Assembly: GCF_001482405.1 (NCBI RefSeq)
Contig: NZ_LPXO01000004.1
Span: 62,001 to 126,000, forward strand
DNA: 64,000 nt
Direction of reading: 5' to 3'
DNA from: Pseudoponticoccus marisrubri
Lineage (GTDB): Bacteria > Pseudomonadota > Alphaproteobacteria > Rhodobacterales > Rhodobacteraceae
Made by a program: the position numbers and the translations under genes
In this document: in pieces, positions 45,371 to 53,240 of the stretch
Layout of the letters: every line of letters starts with the position of its first letter
Numbering within the stretch: the first letter of the stretch is position 1
Notes under the pieces: model-generated
Told to the model about the DNA's origin: nothing
What the model saw: only the letters and a program-made list of their open reading frames with translations
Databases searched by the model: none

Positions 45371-46228
45371 TTAAGCCCGGCCGGTCACGCCCTCGGGGCG
45401 CGGGCGGGCCCGGATGCGCCGGGGGACGACGCGCCGCGGTACCACGCCCGGCGTGGCGACCGGCTCGGGCCGGGCCAGGGGCGCGGCTGGGGTGATCGGC
45501 TCGAACCCGTCATTCGCCTCGCCTGCCGGGGGCTGGCCCAGCGATTCGACCAGTTCGACCAGGCTCTCGACGAACAGGTCGGCGCCGCTGGCCTTCAGCG
45601 TGTCGGGATTGTCGGGATCGGCAATCGCCTCGGTCAGCGAGATCGGCAGGACCCGGGTGAACAGCCCGTCGGTCTCGCGGCGCAGGCGGGCCAGCACGCG
45701 GTCACGGTCGCCCGGCGCGTGCAGCTTGTCCATGCGGGTGATGAGCAGCAGGCTGCGCGCGTACAACCGGTGCGGCACCTGTTCCCACAGGGCGGCTTCG
45801 GATTGCCGCCAGGCCTGCGTTGCGGGCGTGCACCAGACCACGCCATCGACGCGACCCAGCATCCGGTCCCAGACCGCTTGCGGCATGTTCGGATCAGCCG
45901 TGCCCGGCATGTCGATCAGGTCGCAGAACTCCAGCACCTCGGTCTCCAGCCGGATCCGCACGGCCTGCGTCTCGCGATGCGAGATGCCATCCAGCGCCTC
46001 GGGCGGGATCGGCTCTTCGGTGCCGGAATTGTCGACGCGGTGCAGCGCGCGGGGGCCGTGCGCGTACCAGACCGGCGGCAGCTGCGTCGCGGTCACCTTG
46101 ACCGGCGAGACATCCTGCCCCAACAGCAGGTTGGCCAGCGTGCTCTTGCCGGCGCTGAATTCGCCCATCAGCGCGATGCGCGGCCGGCGGGTCGGGGCGC
46201 TTTGCGCCGCGGTGTCATGCGTGGTCAT
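45371..46228 (-). CDS. dynamin-superfamily-like GTPase with Arg-rich tail
   Basis: 285 residues. P-loop GEFSAGKST at 22-30, G3 DLIDMPGT (Asp106), G4 TRMDK (164-168); the Thr of switch I may be in VKVTATQLP. GEFSAGKST and the following NLLLG are typical of dynamin-like and Era-like bacterial GTPases. After about residue 230 the chain is disordered and ends in an Arg/Pro-rich tail (VPRRVVPRRIRARPRP) that could bind phospholipid or nucleic acid. The ATG overlaps the upstream dynamin-like gene by four bases; GGAGG precedes it. Confidence 0.85.
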   Translation of the reverse strand: MTTHDTAAQSAPTRRPRIALMGEFSAGKSTLANLLLGQDVSPVKVTATQLPPVWYAHGPRALHRVDNSGTEEPIPPEALDGISHRETQAVRIRLETEVLEFCDLIDMPGTADPNMPQAVWDRMLGRVDGVVWCTPATQAWRQSEAALWEQVPHRLYARSLLLITRMDKLHAPGDRDRVLARLRRETDGLFTRVLPISLTEAIADPDNPDTLKASGADLFVESLVELVESLGQPPAGEANDGFEPITPAAPLARPEPVATPGVVPRRVVPRRIRARPRPEGVTGRA

Positions 46229-48204
46229 GCGGTGGCCTCCAGGTTGGGTCGTGTCGGCAATAGCGTCTCGGCAGCGGGCGGCACGCCATCGGCGAGGTCG
46301 AGGAGGATCCGGCGGTTGGCGGCGAGGAAGGTGGCCAGCGTGTCGGCCACATCCGCCTCGAACCGCGCGGCATTCTCCGAGAGCAGGGCATTCAGGATCG
46401 GTTGGGTCTCCTGCTCGATCAGGCGGGCGAAATCCTCGGTGCAGGCCTTGTAGCCCCGGCGCCGGCGCCAGAACCGCGTCCACCACGAGGCGCGCAGGTC
46501 CAGCGCGATGGTCTGGCCCAGCACGATGGGCGGATCGGCCTGCGGCACCGGCGGCGCCTGCAGCGGCGGCAGGCTCAGGGCAAACGCCTCGGCATAGAGC
46601 GCGGCGATCTCCTGCGCGGCGCCGCTCAGCGCGTCCTCGCCAAGGCGGGTGACGCCGCGGACATGGCGTTGAAAGCTCGACCGCAGCAGAACGCGCAGGC
46701 CGCAGGGATCATAGCTCCACTGTTCCAGCTCGCCGTAATTCTCGAGATGCGCGATCACGGCGGCGGTGGCGCGTCCGACGAAGGTCTGGCGCGATTTCTC
46801 GATCCGCTCGACCAGCGCACGCTGCGCCATGGTCAGCCCGGTCGCCAGCCCCTCGCGGGCGCGGGCCTCGATCCCGTCCAGCGCCGCGACCAGCGTCTCG
46901 CGCTCCATGCGGCAGGGGGCACCGGCCAGCCCGTCCTGCGCCGACAGGCTGAGGGCGGCGGCAGCGCTCTGGTCGAGATTGTCGAGCTCGGCTGTGATCT
47001 CGCGCAGGATCTGCGCGCCGGCCCCGGCCTCGATCCGCGCGGCGATGGCGCGGCCGAGGGCATGCAGGCCCGACAGGTGCCAGACCATCTCGGGGACCGA
47101 GGCAAAGGGGTTGGCGGGGTCGTTCCGCGCCTCGGCCCAGTGCAGCAACGCCTCGGCGCTGTCGCGGCCGAGATTCTCGATCGCGCCGGTCACCGCCTCA
47201 TGCGCCCAGACGCCACAGCCGAACAGGATCTCGACCCCCTCGGGCATGCCATGGGCGCGCAGCGTGGTCTCGATGCTGGCGCGGATCTCGGGCACGTCGC
47301 GCGCGGGATCGGCCAGCTCGTCGATGCGGTTAACAAAGATGATCACGTCGCGCGCCTCGACATTCGAGATCATGCGGATCAGCGCCAGATCGACCGAGGT
47401 CAGCGCCTGCGTCGCGGCCAGCACCATGACGCAGAGCCGGCTGCCGCGCAGCGCGTTCAGCGTGATCTGCTCGCGGATCATGAAGGTGTCGTTGACCCCG
47501 GGCGTGTCGCGCAGGCAGAGGCGCAAAGGCAGGTCCGGCTGGCTCAGCCACAGATCCGCCGTGCGCGTGATGTCGGCAAAGCGGCCGCGATCGGGATCGG
47601 CGTTCTGCGCGTCCCAGAAATCGTCGCCGAGGCAGACATAGCGTTCGACCAGCGCCGCATCGAAACGGTCGTAATCATGCGACTGGCCCAGCAGCAGCTC
47701 GAAGCGCCGGCCCAGCCGCTCGCGCGACTTGCGGCGCATCTCCTCCAGCTGGGCGCGCACCTTGTCCAGCTCGTCCTCGGCCCCGGCCCGGTTCGCCAGC
47801 TCGCCCATGCGGCCGCCGCGATGCACTAGGTGGCCCCATTCCTCCTCGGTGAAAAAGGTGAAGGAGGCGTTCTGCGTGGCGCGCCGGTCGCCCGGGCGCA
47901 GGTGCAGCGAGGTCACGACCGAGGTCCAGGGGTTCACATCCGCCGGCAGCAGGTCGCGCCAGCCGGTCATGGCGTTGACCAGCGTGGTCTTGCCGGCCTT
48001 GACCTGCCCGATCATGGTTACGCCCGGCTCGAACGCGGCCAGCTTGCGGCGCAGCTGCCGGGCCTTGTCGGCGATGGCCGGAACCGGCGAGCCGGCGGCT
48101 TCGGCCAGGCGCGTGTCCAGCGCGGCCAGCTGCGCAGCCAGCGGGGCGAACCCGGCAAAGGTGGTCTCAAGAAGCGCGTTGGAACGGGTCTTGTCGGTCT
48201 GCAT
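46225..48204 (-). CDS. dynamin-family GTPase
   Basis: 659 residues. P-loop GQVKAGKT at 66-73, G3 RDTPGVND (Asp about 233), G4 FVNRIDEL near 290. Long helical segments flank the G domain (LAALDTRLAEAAGSP at the start; RALVERIEKSRQTFVGRATAAVIAHLENYGEL after it), as in bacterial dynamin-like proteins. At about 572-586 is SWWTRFWRRRRGYK, a Trp/Arg-rich patch that looks like a membrane-binding paddle. No true transmembrane helix. Such proteins remodel or repair membranes by GTP-driven assembly. Central gene of the operon. Confidence 0.88.
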   Translation of the reverse strand: MQTDKTRSNALLETTFAGFAPLAAQLAALDTRLAEAAGSPVPAIADKARQLRRKLAAFEPGVTMIGQVKAGKTTLVNAMTGWRDLLPADVNPWTSVVTSLHLRPGDRRATQNASFTFFTEEEWGHLVHRGGRMGELANRAGAEDELDKVRAQLEEMRRKSRERLGRRFELLLGQSHDYDRFDAALVERYVCLGDDFWDAQNADPDRGRFADITRTADLWLSQPDLPLRLCLRDTPGVNDTFMIREQITLNALRGSRLCVMVLAATQALTSVDLALIRMISNVEARDVIIFVNRIDELADPARDVPEIRASIETTLRAHGMPEGVEILFGCGVWAHEAVTGAIENLGRDSAEALLHWAEARNDPANPFASVPEMVWHLSGLHALGRAIAARIEAGAGAQILREITAELDNLDQSAAAALSLSAQDGLAGAPCRMERETLVAALDGIEARAREGLATGLTMAQRALVERIEKSRQTFVGRATAAVIAHLENYGELEQWSYDPCGLRVLLRSSFQRHVRGVTRLGEDALSGAAQEIAALYAEAFALSLPPLQAPPVPQADPPIVLGQTIALDLRASWWTRFWRRRRGYKACTEDFARLIEQETQPILNALLSENAARFEADVADTLATFLAANRRILLDLADGVPPAAETLLPTRPNLEATA

Positions 48205-48226
48205 CTCGTTGCTCCTGCGGCCGGTG

Positions 48227-49351
48227 TCAGGCGGCCAGCTCGGTTTCCATCTCTCGGCGCAGCTGGGCCAGCAGCAGCGCCCCTTCGACCGCCTGTTCCG
48301 GGCGGGCCTCGATCTGCATCAGCAGGGCCAGCTCGGATGCCTCGGACAGCGCCGCGTCCAGGTCGGGCCAAGTGGCGGCGAAGGAATGTTCGGCCTCGGC
48401 CATGTCGCGCAGCCCGTCGAGCAGCCCCGGCAGCGCGTGGGGCAGGCTTTCGCCATCCTCGCGCGCGAGGTCCTCGGCGCCCTGCCGCAACTGCTGGAAA
48501 AGCCGCGCCAGCACGGCGCGCGCCTCGGGCGGCACGGGTGGCTCGACCGGAACGGCGGACGCTGGCGGAGGCGTCGGGTCGACCTCTGGCCGGCCCGTCG
48601 CTTCGGGCGGTGGAAATTGCGCCAATAGGACGGCTGCCGCATCCATGTCGGCGCCGCGCGCCTCGTCGATCATCGCCGCGACCTGCATTGCAAGCCGCGC
48701 CGCGGCCTCGGCGGTCAGCCCCGCGCCCGTGTCGGTCCGCGCCAGTGGGCAGAGCGGCAGCGGCTGCCCCGCCGGATCCCGTGCGGGCGCCTCCAGCGCC
48801 TCCGCCCCTTCGGTCGCGGCCAGCAGCGCATGGGTCTGCAGGTGATGCGGGGCCGCCCACCAGATGTCACGCTCGAGCGCCGTCCAGCGCCGGGTGCACC
48901 AGATCGCCATGTCGCAGCGCGCGGCGGCCCAGCCCAGCCCCGCGGCCATGTCATCGGGCGCGCCATCGGTGACCACGTCCAGCAGGGTGAAGCGCTCCAG
49001 CGCCGCCAGCGGCAGACCCAGCTCGGCAAAGAGCGTGTCCGGCGGCAGCTCCAGCGGGGTGGTCGCCGGGGCGTTACGGATCTGCCCGTCCGGTCCGGTC
49101 AGCTGCAACCCGGGCTGGCCTGCGTGACGCAGCAGCAGCGGCGCGCCCGGTCCCTGCGGTGGCAGCACCTCGGCCCCGGCCAGCGCATTCAGCACGGCCG
49201 CCTTGCCGCTGCCCGGCAGGCCGAACAACGCGATCCGCACCGGGGCGCCCAGCCGTGCAACCAGCGTCCGCGCGCGGCGCGCGGCGCGGGCCGGCAGCCC
49301 GCCGCCCTCCAGCTGCCGCAGCGCGTCGAGGATGGGCGCCGCGTCGGTCAT
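48227..49351 (-). CDS. degenerate P-loop GTPase-like protein
   Basis: 374 residues. A clear P-loop (RIALFGLPGSGKAAVLNALAGAE, residues 39-61) opens a shortened G-like domain, but a convincing G3 DxxG and G4 NKxD are missing. ERFTLLDVVTDGAP is the nearest G3 candidate. The second half has a Pro-rich linker (residues about 245-270) and helices (ARAVLARLFQQLRQGAEDLA, LLDGLRDMAEAEHSF). It could bind but not hydrolyse nucleotide. It overlaps the phosphatase gene by four bases. Confidence 0.72.
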   Translation of the reverse strand: MTDAAPILDALRQLEGGGLPARAARRARTLVARLGAPVRIALFGLPGSGKAAVLNALAGAEVLPPQGPGAPLLLRHAGQPGLQLTGPDGQIRNAPATTPLELPPDTLFAELGLPLAALERFTLLDVVTDGAPDDMAAGLGWAAARCDMAIWCTRRWTALERDIWWAAPHHLQTHALLAATEGAEALEAPARDPAGQPLPLCPLARTDTGAGLTAEAAARLAMQVAAMIDEARGADMDAAAVLLAQFPPPEATGRPEVDPTPPPASAVPVEPPVPPEARAVLARLFQQLRQGAEDLAREDGESLPHALPGLLDGLRDMAEAEHSFAATWPDLDAALSEASELALLMQIEARPEQAVEGALLLAQLRREMETELAA

Positions 49352-50250
49352 AGCGCTGACCGCCCCGTCAGCACCGCTGCACCCCGGTGCAGCAGGCCCG
49401 AAAGCGCCGTGCCGCACAGGTCCGACAGCCGCGGCAGGACTGGCGCACGCGCAGCCAGTCCGGGCTTGATGACGATCAGCGAGACATTGTCCTGGTCCTC
49501 GGCCGCCGCCGCGTGCACGGCCTGCATCAGCTCGGCCGCGATGCGCTGGCTGGGTGCGCGGCGATGGCGCCGCAGCAGGCGCGCCAGTTGCGCCTCGGGC
49601 AGCACCTCGATCCCGTCGCTGGCCATCAGCACGATATCGCCGGGGCGCAGGGCAAAGGGCTTGGCCGGGCAGTCGACGCGCTGGATATCCGCGCCGACCA
49701 GTGCCGAGGTCAGGCAGCCGCGCTGGGGATGGCGGCGCGCGGTGTCGGCATCCATCTCGCCGCGCTGCACCATCAGGTCGATCTGGGGCGCCAGCGAATG
49801 CACCTCGTTCAGGCGCACCAGCCGCCCGTCGCGGAACAGCCAGAGGCCGGAATCACCCACCGAGATCCAGCTGAGCGCATCCCCCTGCACCACGCTGAGG
49901 ATCACCGTGCCGCCCATCCCGACCTGACCCAAACCGGCCTCGACATGGTCGCGCAAGCCGCGATTGGCCGTGCGCACCGCGTGGCGCAGCCGGTCGGGCA
50001 GGGGCGGCCCGGGCGTCGTGTCGGAGCGCCCGGTCAGGCTGAAGGCGGCAAAGACCTGCGAGACGATGACCTGCGCGGCCAGGTCGCCATCGTCATGCCC
50101 GCCCATCCCGTCGGCCAGCACGGCGAACCCTCCGTCGCCACCATCGGGAAACTGGACGAGCACGGCATCCTCCTGCCGGTCGCGCCGCCCCAGCGCGATG
50201 GCCGAGGCCACGTCTGCCAGCGGGTCAGGCACGGTCGCCCGGCCCGTCAT
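49348..50250 (-). CDS. PP2C-family Ser/Thr protein phosphatase
   Basis: 300 residues. Metal-dependent phosphatase with all PP2C motifs: RRDRQEDA (23-29), LADGMGGHDDG (46-55), ISVGDSGLWLFRDGRLVRL, LMASDGIEVL and the final EDQDNVSLIVI. Expected to remove phosphate from targets of the kinase at 51163-52467. The start at 50250 puts it 26 bases inside the FHA gene; a GTG six codons later is possible. No membrane segment, so cytosolic. Confidence 0.92.
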   Translation of the reverse strand: MTGRATVPDPLADVASAIALGRRDRQEDAVLVQFPDGGDGGFAVLADGMGGHDDGDLAAQVIVSQVFAAFSLTGRSDTTPGPPLPDRLRHAVRTANRGLRDHVEAGLGQVGMGGTVILSVVQGDALSWISVGDSGLWLFRDGRLVRLNEVHSLAPQIDLMVQRGEMDADTARRHPQRGCLTSALVGADIQRVDCPAKPFALRPGDIVLMASDGIEVLPEAQLARLLRRHRRAPSQRIAAELMQAVHAAAAEDQDNVSLIVIKPGLAARAPVLPRLSDLCGTALSGLLHRGAAVLTGRSAL

Positions 50251-51160
50251 CGGGGGTGGTCCAGCTGAAATCCGGGCCGCAGAGCGCGACGAACCGGCAG
50301 GTGGTCTTGCCGATCCGGAACTCGTCACCCGAATGCAGCTCGGCCGAGGAGACCAGCGGCTTGCCGTTCACCCGAACGAGGTTGGACTTGCCGCCATGGC
50401 CGATCAGGATCGAGTTCTCCTCCTCGTCATAAGCGATCGAGGCATGGGTATCGCGAGAGATGCAGTCATCACCGAAATCCAGCGCGATGGTCTGCGAGGC
50501 GTCCCGCCCCAGCGTCGACAGCCCGGCCGACAGGGCAAAGCAGGTGCCACGCCCGGGCCCGTCCACGATCACCACCCAGCCCACCGGGCAGGTCACGTCC
50601 AGCCGTGCCGCGGGGGCCGGCGTGCCGTCGAAGACACCCGGCCCCTCGTCATCGGCATGAAAGCCCAGAAGCCGTGTCTTCACCCGCCCGCCTCGTGCGG
50701 CGGCCGGCATGCGGGTCTGCAGGGCGGGGGCGGGCTCTGCCGGCATGTCCGGGACGTGCCGCACGGGATCCGTGGCGGGTGTCCGCAGCGGCGGTTCGTC
50801 CGGCATGTCGGCGCGCGGCATGGGCGCGTCGGGCTCGAAGGACATGTCGGGGGCGACGCGCGGCACCGGATCGCTGTCGGGGGCAAGATCCCAGATCCGG
50901 GCGGCGGGGGTCGGGTCCGGTTCCTCGGCCGGTGCCTTCAGCTGCGCCTCGCCCATGGTGGGGCGGGGCGGCTCGAGCTCCCAGCGTGGCAGCTCCGGCG
51001 GGGGCGGCGGCGCATCGAGCAGCCGCGTATGGGCCGGCCGATCCGCGGCCGAGAGCAGCTCGTCCAGCGGCGGCACGGTCTCCTCCTCGGTCTCGGGCGC
51101 AGGGGCGCTGTCCTGCGGGGCGGGGCGGCGGCGGGCAATGATGCTTCGGAAACTGGACAT
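50225..51160 (-). CDS. FHA-domain protein with duplicated TRLL motif
   Basis: 311 residues. The first about 155 residues are low-complexity and Pro/Asp-rich. The FHA domain is at about 193-292: LSTLGRD (Gly/Arg phosphate loop), DDCISRDTHASI (Ser-Arg-His loop), LVRVNGKPL, LHSGDEFRIG. Two TRLL motifs are present, Thr45 in AHTRLLDA and Thr162 in VKTRLLGF, plausible phosphorylation sites for the neighbouring kinase and for recognition by an FHA domain. GGAG is five bases ahead of the ATG at 51160, two bases after the kinase stop. Confidence 0.85.
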   Translation of the reverse strand: MSSFRSIIARRRPAPQDSAPAPETEEETVPPLDELLSAADRPAHTRLLDAPPPPPELPRWELEPPRPTMGEAQLKAPAEEPDPTPAARIWDLAPDSDPVPRVAPDMSFEPDAPMPRADMPDEPPLRTPATDPVRHVPDMPAEPAPALQTRMPAAARGGRVKTRLLGFHADDEGPGVFDGTPAPAARLDVTCPVGWVVIVDGPGRGTCFALSAGLSTLGRDASQTIALDFGDDCISRDTHASIAYDEEENSILIGHGGKSNLVRVNGKPLVSSAELHSGDEFRIGKTTCRFVALCGPDFSWTTPDDGPGDRA

Positions 51161-51162
51161 GG

Positions 51163-52467
51163 TCACTCCTTCACGGGGTTCAGGGCGCCCGGCGTGGTCC
51201 GGGGGCTGCGCCCGGCAAACAGGGTGCGGACCCAGCCCAGCATGCCGGCCGGGTGGGGCGCGGCCTGCGCGGGGGCGCGCGTGCCGGCACGGTTGCGCGC
51301 CTCTTCCAGCGCCTGCTGGCGCTGCCGGGCTTGGTCGCGGTCGATCTCGCTGCGCAGCTCCTCGAGCTCGCGGTTGACCCGCGCCCAGTAGGCCTGTTCG
51401 GCCGCGCGCTGCGCCGCGACCGGATCGGGGGCGGCGGGTCGCGCCGGGGCAGGTGCCGGACCGCTGTCCTGCACATGGGCGGAAGTCTCGCTCACGATCT
51501 CCGAGATGCGGCGCTGCATCTCGGCGCTCAGCCCGTTCCCGACCGCCGCGGAGGGGGCCGAGATCGCGTCCAGCCAGTCATCGGCGGTGGCCAGCCGGTC
51601 CTTGGCAAACAGCGCAAGGCTGCGGTCGATCGCGGCCAGGAAAGCCTCGTCATAGCCCTGAACCTGCCCGGTCAGCGGCACGAACGGGTCGGGCATGTCC
51701 TGCGCCACGGCGGCCAGCCGCGCATTGCTGTTGGTTGGCGCCCGCCCGGTGATCAGGTGATACATCGTGGCGGCCAAGGCATAGAGATCGCTGGATTTCT
51801 GCTGCGAGCTGCCGGCGAGGTAGAATTCCTGCGGCGAATACCCGTCCTTGACCGTGTGGATCCGCGACAGCACCCGCGTCGCGCGCACCGCCCGTTCGCG
51901 AGCCGCCCCGAAATCGATCAGCACCGGCATGCTGCCGGGCGCCAGCAGGATGTTGTCGGGCGAGATGTCGCGATGCAGCATCCCGTTGCCATGCACGTAG
52001 GAGAGCGCCCCCAGAAGGTGGCGCAGAATGCGTTCCACCTCCTCGGGCGCGAACATCTCGGGCCGCGTCTCGAGCAGGTCGAACAGGTCGGGCCCGTCGA
52101 CGAAATCCATTGCCATGTAGGCTGTGCCGTTATCGGTAAAGATCTGGTGCACGCCCACGATATTGGGGTGGTTCAGCTGCGCCAGCGCGCGGGCCTCGCG
52201 CTCGAACAGGGCGACCACGCGGTCAAAATCCATCCCGTGCGAGGCCGAGCGCAGCCGCACCGTCCCGCGCGTGCGACAGCACATGGCGCCCGGGAAACAT
52301 TCCTTGATGACCACCTTCCGGCCAAGGCTGTCATGCGCCAGATAGGTGATCCCGAACCCGCCGGCATTCAGGTAGCGCTGCACCGTGTATTGCCCCTGGC
52401 AGAGCACCGTGCCCGGCGGCAGCTCGTCTCCCACCGGTTCGGGATTGGAGACCAACGCCTCGTCCAT
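51163..52467 (-). CDS. Ser/Thr protein kinase (Hanks type)
   Basis: 434 residues. Complete kinase core at about 27-300: glycine loop LNAGGFGITY, ATP Lys55 in VVIKECFPG, alpha-C Glu90, HRDISPDN (Asp167; Ser replaces the usual Lys), DFG Asp185, and a GYSPQEF activation-segment end. The IKExFP signature marks a bacterial kinase group often found with FHA and PP2C genes. The C-terminal part has a coiled coil (RVNRELEELRSEIDRDQARQ, about 370-405). There is no transmembrane helix, unlike PknB-type sensors. First gene of the eight-gene operon; GGAGG precedes the ATG. Confidence 0.92.
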   Translation of the reverse strand: MDEALVSNPEPVGDELPPGTVLCQGQYTVQRYLNAGGFGITYLAHDSLGRKVVIKECFPGAMCCRTRGTVRLRSASHGMDFDRVVALFEREARALAQLNHPNIVGVHQIFTDNGTAYMAMDFVDGPDLFDLLETRPEMFAPEEVERILRHLLGALSYVHGNGMLHRDISPDNILLAPGSMPVLIDFGAARERAVRATRVLSRIHTVKDGYSPQEFYLAGSSQQKSSDLYALAATMYHLITGRAPTNSNARLAAVAQDMPDPFVPLTGQVQGYDEAFLAAIDRSLALFAKDRLATADDWLDAISAPSAAVGNGLSAEMQRRISEIVSETSAHVQDSGPAPAPARPAAPDPVAAQRAAEQAYWARVNRELEELRSEIDRDQARQRQQALEEARNRAGTRAPAQAAPHPAGMLGWVRTLFAGRSPRTTPGALNPVKE

Positions 52468-52665
52468 GATGTGCCGCCTCCTGTTCCTCGGGCCCCCGGG
52501 TCACGCCTCTGCGCCACCCCAGAAAGGCCCTCGCATTCGGGCGGAAAAGTGACGCCGGTCCGGCGGCAGGTCGACAAAAGGAGAGGGTTTTAACTGTCTG
52601 GATTTGCATAAAATCGTTACGACCGGCGCCGTCATTGCTCCCATGACGGTCTGCCCCGCCGGCAG
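52468..52665 (-). promoter_or_regulatory. upstream region of the kinase-GTPase operon
   Basis: The leader and promoter must lie here. The only AT-rich stretch is 52584-52620 (GTTTTAACTG, TTTGCATAAAATCG on the plus strand), the best place for a promoter, though I see no clear hexamer pair. A perfect 7-bp hairpin CCGTCAT/ATGACGG is at 52629-52649. Confidence 0.35.
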
Positions 52666-52697
52666 GCAAACGAGCCGCGCGGTCGGGCGCGGCTCGT
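52666..52697 (-). terminator. terminator of the YHS-domain gene
   Basis: 11-bp perfect stem ACGAGCCGCGC/GCGCGGCTCGT with a 6-base loop, 11 bases after the stop. The tail on the minus strand is only TTTGCC, so efficiency is uncertain. Confidence 0.6.
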
Positions 52698-52707
52698 CCG
52701 GAGAGGC

Positions 52708-53190
52708 TCAGAGGTCGCCGATGGGGGTCGAGCGGATCTCGGGCCATTTGTCGAAGGCGCCGGAGATGATCGTCTCGGGGTCCTCGAGATACTTGTCGAA
52801 GATCGCGCGGTTGACGAAGAGGTAGAGCTTGCCGTCGACGATGTCGGCATAGCGCACGTCGCCGTCCAGCTTCTTGCCGGCATAGACGCCGAAGGCGCAG
52901 AAGCCGCCGAACTGGGGCAGCATCGCCGCCGGGTCGGCATCGAAGGCGGCCTTGGTTTCGGCCGTGGCGAAGTAGTAGTCCACGCCCTCATGTGCCGAGA
53001 TGAACTGCGAGTCGCCGATCTGCGGCGCGTCGGCCTCGAACATCGAGACGGGGTCGAACCCGTGCAGGCCCAGCGGGTGGCCGCCCATGGTCAGCCCGTT
53101 GTTCACGTTGTGCTCGTCCGCGGCAAAGGCGGCCGGGGCCAGTGCGATCAGGGCGGCAGAGAGGGCGGCGGTCAGGGTCAGTCTGGTCAT
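52708..53190 (-). CDS. exported YHS-domain protein
   Basis: 160 residues: signal peptide MTRLTLTAALSAALIALAPAAFA, then a YHS-type domain: GHPLGLHGFDPVSMFEADAPQIGDSQFISAHEGVDYYFATAETKAAFDADPAAMLPQFGGFCAFGVYAGKK. YHS domains are small metal-binding modules related to the TRASH fold. A periplasmic metal or redox role is possible but undemonstrated. It follows the exported hydrolase gene on the same strand after a 50-base gap and ends at a hairpin terminator. Confidence 0.85.
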   Translation of the reverse strand: MTRLTLTAALSAALIALAPAAFAADEHNVNNGLTMGGHPLGLHGFDPVSMFEADAPQIGDSQFISAHEGVDYYFATAETKAAFDADPAAMLPQFGGFCAFGVYAGKKLDGDVRYADIVDGKLYLFVNRAIFDKYLEDPETIISGAFDKWPEIRSTPIGDL

Positions 53191-53240
53191 GATTTCAGTC
53201 CTTTCAGGTCGGGGTTGGGTGGTCTGGGTGCACGGGGCCG

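Noticed and set aside
44168-52467. Type VI secretion post-translational (Ppk/Fha/Ppp) locus
   Set aside because: Kinase, FHA and phosphatase fit, but no tss, hcp, vgrG or clpV gene is within the window and the GTPases do not belong to that system.
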